Of a DNA stretch of 64,000 bases, positions 56,405 through 64,000 are shown one piece after another. The notes beneath the pieces were generated by a model. It made no database searches and had not been told where the DNA came from. It saw only the letters and a list, made by a program, of their open reading frames with translations. Source of the stretch: Branchiostoma floridae (lineage: Eukaryota > Chordata > Leptocardii > Amphioxiformes > Branchiostomatidae); the NCBI RefSeq assembly GCF_000003815.2, contig NC_049995.1, forward strand, positions 4,769,213 through 4,833,212. The letters are read 5' to 3'. Each line of letters opens with the position of its first letter. The stretch's first letter is position 1. The translations under genes and the position numbers were made by a program.

Positions 56405-59400
56405 ACTCTGTTTGTTTGTTTGTTTGTTTGTGACGGTACGCTGGAGACAAATATCTACCTGAGACAAGTTCCGTAAGCTGACGTCACATGTAAGGAAGAC
56501 AGGTGGGTCCCACACCGCAGTTCCAGCCGAAGTAATCCGACAGAAGCGAGAGGCCCGGGGCTTCTCTGTTCAATAGAGCATTCCGAAAAACACAAATGTT
56601 AAAATTCTATATAAAAACGATACTGCATTTTAAAGTCAAAAGTCCTAACAAAACAACGTACAGCGATTTCTTAGACCTTCATCAGATGTCTGATTCTCTG
56701 CGCTGTCTTTCCGGAATTTGTTTATATATATATAGTTACTTGCCTGGGAAAGAGGGGCAGCGTTCTACGGAGTATGAGAAATCTCCGCCCTCAGTACGCG
56801 GGAAGACAACCGGTTCGGTCTCCGTCTCAACAACGGCCTCCGGACAGTAGCCTGAATAGTTACAGAGTGATGATTATGTAATGGCAGTAATAACATAAAG
56901 GACCATAAAAAGTAAACATCAAAGTGAACATCGCCATGGGTTGGTATTGGTATGTACAACATCGAAGATCACCACAAAACAAGTCTCATTGAGCCACCCT
57001 TGCTGTCAAAAAGACTACAAAATACGACAGACAAACTTAGATGTATTGTTGATATCGATATCGTGCCTTTTCAGTAGCTTTCAACAGTCTGGTTACAGTA
57101 CTGGATTCTGAAGACAGATGTTTGTTAACCCTCGTCTTAACTTTCTAATACGTAAAGCCTTTACCTTTACTAAAGGTGTTGTTACTATTTTGAATTAAAA
57201 AAAATACCTCTTCATTAGATATTTGAAGTCTGTTCTAAAACTTCCTTAAGCAATAGATGGAAGCTACATACGCGAATAAACTTTCTTTTTATACACATGC
57301 TTCTAAACTCTTCATTTTCCACATTTTCCTCGAGCTTTCTGCCTTCTGAAATGGTGCGCTCTTTTACCTTGTGTATCCATGGTTGTTACAGTCATCTGCA
57401 CCGTTGTAGCTGTTGTATTTCCCGGTTGTACGCAGCTGTACCCCACTTCCAGGTACTTGTGCGTGCCCACACAGGGATCGCCGAACACCGAGTTAGACGC
57501 CAGTATGGAGCAATGCGTTTCCCCATTACACGTTTCAGAAACTATATCTTGACTGGTTTCGGAGGTACAGTCGGTGTCGGTAACGCGGGGGCCCTGTTGG
57601 AATAAGACGAAAGAAAAGCAAACATTACTTAATCTATCTCCATAGTATCCAAAAACTCATGATGATCCCTCAACTCCTCCTTTAGTTATTCTCTTTCAAA
57701 GTCCGAAACTAAACCAGCAGTACTAAAAAAAGTTAAAAGAGGGCCAAATCATACTCCACTTACTGTCTGCCACAAGATCTATGTACATATCATAAATCAT
57801 GACCATAGCATGTCTAGAACTCAAGATATTAAAACCGCAAGTTACACTGTATTGCCGTCAGAGGTCGGCAGGTGGCCCTAATCTATTCATTCAATGTATT
57901 ATCAACACCTTCCTACATATCAAGTATCAAATGAATACAATCCTTCTTATGATTACGATGGTGGTGATAATGTTGATAATCGTGGTGATGATGATGACGT
58001 TTATCAGCTATCGTGAACTTTCGGGTGTTCTCGTGTGTTTCGTGTGTTCTCGTGACCGTTCGGCCGGGTGCTCTCGTTTTCATTCAGAGTACTGAAACCT
58101 GTTTGCCAGAATGCAGAACCACTCCCCGTTTCTGCATACATGTACACTGTGCTTACCTCAGTACAGTATGTGGATGAGGTGCGCCCATAGTTTGCGTGTG
58201 AAACAAGGATAGTTCCTCCTTCGGCACATGTGATCGTCAGCCATTCTCTTTCGCACGCTCGACCAACTTCAGTACCTGTATAAAAAAGGAAGTTATTGCC
58301 TTTCGTATAAGTTCAAATTCACACAGTAACTCTATACTATGTTCCATATAGTTGCCTATGATATATTCTTTGTATTCATCGAAAGATGTTTCCATTTAGT
58401 GTTGCTGTTGTTAGTTTCAGATTGTTTGAATTTGGAGGAATAGTTATTCAATGATATCACCAATATTCAAAATAATCGTTAATTTTCCCTTTGTTTTCCC
58501 TTCGTCTTTGTCTGAGCTGCATACACCTAAAGGTGGTTATTCAAAGATGGCAGAATGTCACTGAAATGTTAAAAATAGAAATAGGGACCCCAATATGGCG
58601 ATTGATTCACTCATGACGTCACGTGAATTGGGTTCATTTTAGGAAGGCCGACATCGTATCTAGTACGCTCTAACCCTAAAAAAAGACATATTTATATTTG
58701 TACTTGTATTTGCACCATAGTAACCTACGTGGGCGTAGTAATTGTAAGGATGTCACAAAGTAGTTCTGCATATATAGAAGCGCTCCAGGCTTTGAACAAT
58801 AGAACGGTGTTTGGTAAACAAAGATTAGTGGTGACACATGTCACGTACGCTTGTCTCTCGCGTTGTGGGAAAATACAGAACTATATTCACAGAAAACAGT
58901 CACGTAGTAAAGATGACTTCATCGGCACAATTTACTGCGAAACAAGTGAGTAGCTTTCAACAGAGTCAGGAGCTTCTACATATTGTAATACCTGACACAC
59001 AGCAACACATTTATAGTGATAAGCGTTAAGGTGTATTAAAGAATCATTAAACATACACATACCCAGTTGACAGATAAATCCCCAGGTACGGTCACAAGGT
59101 GCATCATTCCAGGCGTGTTCGGAAGTATAGATTTGTGCACAGTCCTCGCCGCGACGCCCAAGATCGTTCGGCTCCCCGCGTTTCCAGTTGCTGTAGCTGG
59201 CTTCCTCCAGGGTTTGGCCGTCCTCAAACACAAACTGGCCTTCGTTGTTGATGTCATTTAACCCAATCCAACGTATAGCACCACCAGACAGATCGTGGAT
59301 AAAGGTGTTGATGGCGTCGTCTTTCGGCATGGCTAGCAGTCCACCGTCCCTGGCACATGTCTGTCTGGCCTCTTCGTAGGTTTTTTCCTCGGCAAAGTCC

Positions 59401-59446
59401 TTGTAGCAAATTCCGTTGAAACTGACGTAGTCTGCTTCCGAACATC
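48562..59446 (-). CDS. Gene C: adhesion GPCR with C-type lectin, SUEL, HRM, GAIN/GPS (5' partial)
   Basis: Exons from 5': 59446-59063, 58275-58157, 57593-57368, 56851-56744, 56565-56459, 56109-55963, 55294-55200, 54966-54839, 54633-54472, 54034-53880, 53404-53240, 52717-52602, 51366-51080, 50000-49931, 49491-49355, 48920-48562. The sum keeps frame: 920 residues after a split first codon. Residues about 1-127: C-type lectin (GEPND, WNDAPC). About 130-225: SUEL/galactose-binding lectin (ASNSVFGDPC, KYLEVGYSC). About 243-314: HRM-like, Cys/Trp-rich. Then GAIN, with a GPS at 544-598 whose HL/T cleavage site is 590-592 and whose Stachel begins TNFAVFF. Then seven membrane segments (NLCVALL, HFFLLAALIWM, YCWLA, GLTWLFGFFF). 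Such receptors self-cleave at the GPS and signal through a tethered agonist. The domain order resembles latrophilins without olfactomedin. The first exon(s) with signal peptide were not found. Confidence 0.9.
49640..49732. repeat. Diverged copy of the palindromic composite's inner block
   Basis: The order GATGACGGGGGAAGGGGGAT, ACAAG, then AAGCGCCACCTAGCTGCAGT and GAGAAGCAGAACAAG parallels 50818-50912. It lies in a gene C intron. Confidence 0.6.
50224..51020. mobile_element. Nested palindromic composite with hammerhead-like motif
   Basis: Outer arms: AATACAGGATGAAGGAGAAT (about 50238) with CTTGTTACACAACCAGTGGG facing their complements at 50965-51012. Inside are arms CTCCAAGCAGATCCTACGGT to GTGTGTTTTGCTACC (50287-50373) facing 50630-50716, and arms GCTTCTCACCGCTATATGTA facing 50880-50910. 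On the plus strand 50924-50952 reads CTGACGA, a 7-bp stem (GGTGTCT/AGACATC), then GAAA and ACGT; the inverted partner lies at 50728-50758. That layout resembles the hammerhead ribozymes of Penelope-like retroelements. The whole lies in the gene C intron between exons 51080 and 50000. Confidence 0.7.
51431..51832. mobile_element. Diverged MITE, AAGGCCATnTTGA termini
   Basis: AAGGCCATCTTGACTTGATT with ATATGCATGGATGGCATCC (from 51432) faces GGATGCCACCCATATAATCA (near 51798-51817). The same termini, better kept, bound the element 59916-60680. Confidence 0.6.
55329..55585 (+). repeat. 5S rRNA-derived SINE
   Basis: 55329-55446 follows a 5S rRNA from end to end: GCTACGGCC start, GATCTCGGAAGTTAAGCA (A-box region), GTGCTTGGATGGGGGGCC (C-box region) and TGCTGTAGCC end, with many substitutions elsewhere. 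It continues into a SINE body (CCGGGAGGGACGTAAACCGG, CACGTTAAA). A 5S head fused to a conserved body is the SINE3-type structure. It lies in a gene C intron, antisense to the gene. It is not a working 5S gene. Confidence 0.75.
56256..56432. repeat. (CTCA)n, (CT)n and (GTTT)n microsatellites
   Basis: CACT repeats at about 56261-56290, a long CT tract 56300-56400 with a few interruptions, and GTTT repeats 56409-56430, ending 27 bases from the gene C splice donor next to 56459. ORFs through it encode only Ser/Leu runs. Confidence 0.95.
57003..57076. repeat. Dispersed repeat copy shared with 63475-63545
   Basis: GCTGTCAAAAAGACTACAAA, ACGACAGACAAACTTAGATG and TATTGTTGATATCG recur in the same order and orientation at 63475-63545. 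It is a short dispersed family; boundaries are unknown. Confidence 0.65.
58805..58990. repeat. Outlying unit of the 62-63 kb repeat array
   Basis: GTTTGGTAAACAAAG, a GTGACACATGTCACG-like palindrome, CAGTCACGTAGTAAAGATGA, and GAGTAGCTTTCAACAG follow the same order as the array at 61970-63020, with many differences. It is in the gene C intron after the lectin exon. Confidence 0.6.
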
Positions 59447-59915
59447 CTGTAGAACATGTACAAGACATAGATGATTTTTAACTGTCTCAAATTTTGAGTT
59501 TAAATAGTGTATTTTAATTGTGAATTCAAATTGTGAATTTCCTGTGATGCCATAGTCCTAACCATATACAGATGTTAGTGATACTCCCCTTTTAGCCTTC
59601 GTCCCTAATCAATCCCAGCTATGTCCCTCCCAAAAGGAGTTATTGGTCATCCCCATTCCATGGGGTCAGCTGACCAGCTGTCCATGGGCGATGCCACATA
59701 ATTTTTAGCAAGGGGGTGTTGATCTGCAAGGTTGCATTACCTGAAAGTACTCTTAGGACTGGAAGTCTAAAATTGCCCTACTTCTTTGATACTTACAAAA
59801 ACTACTTACGATCAAAAATCTATACTAAACTATTAAAACGATCTTGAGTTACAGATGCAACACGCACACATACATAACCAAAAACAGTACCCCTGAACAT
59901 TTTTTCCGGAGGTAA
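59447..59915. other. Upstream of gene C's first visible exon
   Basis: The TTCTACAG acceptor implies an earlier exon at higher coordinates on the minus strand, but no signal-peptide exon could be recognised between here and 64000. Confidence 0.5.
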
Positions 59916-60680
59916 GGCCATGTTGATTTGATTATATGGATGACATCCGAGCTCGCACCAATTTTCAGTCGTTTCCAAAAAAAAAGTCTTTAACTACACA
60001 GTAAATTGTGCAAAGCAGCTGTAAAATGAGCACATATATGCTGTAGATTGAAGAAAAAGTATCAGAAAACATATAACTAATGCCATAGAATGCCAAAATA
60101 AATCTAAAGTCAAAGAATAAGATGTGAAAGGACAGAATTTAAAAAGTACAGAAAATTCAGTACAGTACAGAAAATTCAGGTGTAAGTCCTGTTCAGGTCC
60201 AAAGGATCATTTCCAGATCCGGACCTGAGCCTGATTGTATGTGGAAACTTGAGAATTGGGAATACTCAAAACAATGGTAATTGGTCAATTTTGCTACAAA
60301 GGAATCTGTTTGGTGGACTCCCATTCTAAAATCCCATCTCCATGTAATAAATGCTGTCTCTCTACCTTTGACTGTAGAAACTTGGTACAATTTTATAATT
60401 GGCAAAACCCGTTCCACTGATTTTTTTTCAGGTCTGTTTTTATTGGATCGGTCCAAGAAGAAAAAAATGTTTTGCACCTGTACAATGTACTGGTCCCTAC
60501 ACTTCAGAGTGTTGTTATACCATACTATGTGTTTTTAGTCCTATGTTCAATCTTCCTGACCACTTAGATTTCATACTGAAGGCAACTTTTTTTTTGGCCA
60601 AACTTTTTTTTTATTCGCTCGCTCGCATCAATTTTGGAGTTCCCAGAGGATGTCATCCATATAATCAAATCAACATAGCC
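59916..60680. mobile_element. MITE with TAA duplication, interrupted by a hAT-like MITE
   Basis: The left terminus GGCCATGTTGATTTGATTAT with ATGGATGACATCC and its complement at the right end match over about 35 bases. TAA flanks both (59913-59915, 60681-60683). Between about 60150 and 60490 it contains the CAGGTCC/GGACCTG words and TTTTTATTGGATCGGTCC of the hAT MITE family of 13508-13940, in reverse orientation, so one element probably inserted in the other. Confidence 0.75.
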
Positions 60681-60683
60681 TAA

Positions 60684-61107
60684 CAAAAAAATAAAGACGC
60701 CTTGATGACACGCGATTCTTTCTCCCCAAAATGTGCGTAAAGGGACAAGCTCCTGTTCCAATATACCCTCGTACCAAAATGTCAGATCATATCATTCTAA
60801 GATTCAATTTACACTACTGAACAATCAATTGTAAGTTTTAAGTGACGTCATGTAAATAGGGTCTATTTAAAACGGCTGTCCTACTCTAACCCTAAACATC
60901 AGTTTATATTTGTGCATTTGTACATTTGAAAAAGAAGTCAAACATAATACGATACAGATTAGCGTTAGGTTTTTAGACCAGAGTAGTTGCTTACTATACT
61001 GTGTACAATTGTCTGTATGTCATTTTTTGTCACTTACAATTAGACCTCGAGCAAGAACTTGCAATTAAGGTATCTATCTATTGAACATTACCTGCTTGTA
61101 CGTGTGC
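60684..61107. other. No gene recognised
   Basis: AT-rich spacer without ORF or termini. Confidence 0.5.
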
Positions 61108-61110
61108 TTA

Positions 61111-61926
61111 TACCCCCTTCACAATAGGCGCGATTCGATCGGAAGACTAGTTTACGAACTCTGAATGACATTTTCGTGAGTAAGACGTCCGGTGTTCTCA
61201 CGATCATCTTGCGATTTTTACGGATCGCCGGCAGTTTTCAGGAGTCTTACGACGGTCGCGGTGCAGCGAAACATGTTCTTAACATATGCGACTAGTCGAA
61301 GGAAATCTCCAAAATCGCACAGCTCGTTACCGAGTCGCAGATTGTGCGTACAAATCGTGCGTACCTTGCAAGGGTATCGGTCAATAGTCTTGCGTCAATC
61401 CAACGATTGAAGATCGATAGGCGAGCAAAGACATAGTTATTAATCATCGAACGCAAATCGGATGGCGAACGCCCGTCAGTTGGGCAACGTTCGGGCGACG
61501 TTCGCCCGACTTCCGTTTGTTTACAAANNNNNNNNNNNNNNNNNNNNNNNNNNNNNNNNNNNNNNNNNNNNNNNNNNNNNNNNNNNNNNNNNNNNNNNNN
61601 NNNNNNNNNNNNNNNNNNNNNNNNNNNNNNNNNNNNNNNNNNNNNNNNNNNNNNNNNNNNNNNNNNNNNNNNNNNNNNNNNNNNNNNNNNNNNNNNNNNN
61701 NNNNNNNNNNNNNNNNNNNNNNNNNNNNNNNTGTCCGCGTGCAAGAGGTCATGGGAGGTTTATTATCATAGATTTATTCACCGTCGATCTCACGAGCCTC
61801 GCGTATATGTGAGGGGGACAGTTTTGAGGCGAAAAATACGCAAGACCATCTTAAGATCTTAAAATCAGCCGACCTTCCTGCGATCGCGAAGAACGTCCGA
61901 AGATCGTATATAATGTGAAGGGGGTA
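61111..61926. mobile_element. Harbinger-like MITE with TTA duplication, containing a gap
   Basis: Starts TACCCCCTTCACA and ends TGTGAAGGGGGTA, with TTA on both sides (61108-61110, 61927-61929). The interior is rich in GATCG and GTCCG words in both orientations. The N gap 61528-61731 lies in the middle, as expected if the two arms confused assembly. Confidence 0.75.
61528..61731. other. Assembly gap (204 N)
   Basis: Run of N inside the palindromic element. Confidence 0.99.
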
Positions 61927-61969
61927 TTAGCACTTGTAAGGAATTTTATCACCATAGCAATTAGTACTA

Positions 61970-63020
61970 AATAGTAGTGTCTGCCAAGAAGGCCTCCAGA
62001 CGCTAAACAATGGAACAATGTTTGGTAAACAAAGTGTAGGAGCGACAGATGGCACACACGCGTGTGTCACGCTTTATCAAAAAAGGACTATTAATAGATA
62101 ACAGCCACGAAGTAAAATGCACGTCACTGGCTTAGTTTACTAAGGAACGAATGAGTACCTTTTAACGAAGTCCGGAACTATTGTTGTCACCTAATACCTT
62201 TTTTTTACCTCATCACCATGTTTGGCAGCAATAACAGTTGGAATATTTGGTAAACATTGCTACGTACGTGACAAATTGCATGTTTTGAGTTTGACATAAC
62301 GAGAAAGGATGAGCCTATTCATAGAGGTACAGTCATGAAGTAAAATGGACGTCACTGGCATAGTTTACTAAGAAACAGATACGTAGCTTTTAACAGTCCG
62401 GAACTCCGATATATTGTTGTCACACTTTCAACCTCTCCGTGTTTTATAAGTTGTAATCCGTGAAATATTTGGTAAACAGTTAGTACGTGACAAATTACTG
62501 GTTTGTTACAGTCACGATGTAAAATGCACGTCTCTGATAAAGTAGTTTACGTATAGACGAATGAGTAGCTTTTAACAGTCCGGAACTCCGACAGATTGTA
62601 ATCACCCGATACCTGTTCTATCTCATCGCCGTGATTTTTAACTAGCGGTTGTAACGTTAAGATATTTGGTTAACAGTTAGTACGTGACAAATAACAGATT
62701 TTGTTTCTGACATGAGGAGAAAAGACAAGATTATTTATAGAGTTACAGTCACGATGTAAAACAGAACGTCATTGGTCACGTTTGCCGTGAAAGAAATGAG
62801 TCGACATATTGTAGTTAACCTATACACTTCACTTGACAGTCGTATACATTGAAATATATGGTAAATAGACGGTACGTGACAACTCATATAGATTTTGTCT
62901 TTGGCATTGTTGAAAGACATGATTTATATAGTTACCGTCATGAAGTAAAACAGAACGTCGTTGGCATAGCATACCTAGAAATAAATTAATAGCACGGAAA
63001 TCCGACATATTGTCCGGTCA
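61970..63020. repeat. Degenerate tandem array, about 180-230-bp unit, five units
   Basis: GAAGTAAAA or GATGTAAAA followed by a (G)CACGTC or ACGTC word and GTTTAC begins units near 62112, 62338, 62517, 62753 and 62938. Each continues with a TAGCTTTTAACAGTCCGGAA-like phrase, and most with a TTTGGTAAACA word and a TACGTGACAA word. No coding content. Confidence 0.75.
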
Positions 63021-64000
63021 TCGGACAAACTCTCTTGTGTACTTGAACGCATATTATGAAAACTATTTCACTCAGTTTAAATGAATGCGCTCAACACATT
63101 ATACTTATTGTTGTTGTTGCTCACTTTGTAGTGCTTAGTGACGAATAGGTCAGCAAATTTCCTTGTTGTTACATCTATTGTAGCAGGGTATGTTTCTACA
63201 GTGGGGTTAGCCACTCCCCTAACACATTATACGGTAACATCTAAATATTATTTTGCTATACATTGCAAATTACACTTAATGTCATTCGTTGTATGTATTT
63301 CGTTTCCTTGAAAATTATTCAAATTCATCCAAAAAAATCTGTTTTAGACCATTTTCGCTGTTAGAATTTTTCAATAGTAACGTATACAATATGACAAATG
63401 TTTTCGTTTGCATAATGACATAAATATTTTAGATATGAGACTTAGAAAACACTTTTTATAAAGTGTTATGGGCGGCTGTCAAAAAGGATACGTAATACGA
63501 CAGACAATCTTAGATGTATTGTTGATATCGCGCCTTCTCAAGTCACCATACACTGACGACTAAGTCTTGGTTATTGGTTCTGTATTATACTGCTAATACC
63601 CTAAGCTGTCCTCAATCATGTTCTTTTGCATTCAATAGAACTGGTCATACTTCTGAAAAGAAAGAAAAGTTGACTGAAATTGCTGTGTCTATCCTATTTT
63701 GTGAAAGACCGGTAGTTCTTGTTATGTTCCACACTTAAATCAAGGGGTTTGAGTGGATCTGTGGCTGAGTGCTAACAACAGTTTAGTTCATAGCAAACTC
63801 TTGCTACAATCGCACAATGTAACAAGAAAGGGGACAGACAAAAAATTAAACAAATAGTGTAGAACAGTATAGAGTATGCCTGTTCCAGTCTGAAAGCTAA
63901 CTCTAAACTGTAACTTTGTAGGTTCGACTTCTTTTACTGAAACAGTGTAAGACGAAAGATCCAAATTTTCCAAAATGTGTGGGTTCTGTGATGTTAGGGA
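63021..64000. other. No gene recognised at the right edge
   Basis: AT-rich. Contains the second copy of the dispersed repeat (63475-63545). ORF 63788-63973 (minus) has no family features. Confidence 0.5.

Noticed and set aside
56235-56462. Ser/Leu-rich ORFs
   Set aside because: They translate CT and CTCA microsatellites.
59036-59261. ORFs in other frames over the lectin exon
   Set aside because: Shadows of the C-type lectin exon, whose own frame has all expected motifs and joins.

Overview
The window looks like nuclear DNA of a cephalochordate (amphioxus, Branchiostoma type). The evidence is multi-exon animal genes with GT-AG introns, a very dense load of short inverted-repeat transposons, tRNA- and 5S-derived SINEs and LINE pieces, and gene architectures (immunoglobulin plus Death domain; C-type lectin plus SUEL plus adhesion GPCR) typical of the expanded amphioxus receptor repertoire. 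The species was not determined. Four runs of N (94-193, 4277-4575, 47575-47674, 61528-61731) break the sequence.

Layout. 1-12.8 kb is mostly repeats: a 659-bp palindrome beside a gap, SINEs, MITEs and LINE tails. It also holds one first coding exon of a rhodopsin-like GPCR on the minus strand (5048-5255). 13.1-20 kb contains an intact hAT-type MITE with its target duplication, a tRNA-like repeat, a LINE with an uninterrupted 1094-codon endonuclease/reverse transcriptase ORF (minus, 15857-19141) and another MITE. 20.8-36.7 kb is gene A: 12 coding exons, 811 residues, signal sequence, three Ig-like domains, one membrane segment, a long Ser/Thr-rich tail and a C-terminal Death domain. Its eighth coding intron is counted here as the one after 28476; it is about 6 kb and holds a complete 2.35-kb foldback transposon and a nearly identical 1218-bp copy of an upstream part of the same gene. 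40.6-45.2 kb is gene B, a tandem paralogue (7 coding exons, 528 residues) with the same ectodomain plan but no Death domain. 48.5-59.4 kb (minus) is gene C, an adhesion GPCR: C-type lectin, SUEL lectin, HRM-like, GAIN/GPS, seven membrane segments, 16 coding exons and 920 visible residues, with the 5' end not seen. 59.5-64 kb is repeats.

How the genes relate. A and B share intron phases, an unusual six-cysteine first Ig domain and a short cytoplasmic motif ending in DMIS. They are best read as a duplicated cell-surface receptor pair in which A could signal through Death-domain adaptors and B could not, acting instead as a decoy, a co-receptor or through its PPxY motif; that functional contrast is inference. 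All exon joins given for A, B and C keep frame, with every intron phase matching, which is the main support for the models. They were built by eye, without transcripts or database searches.
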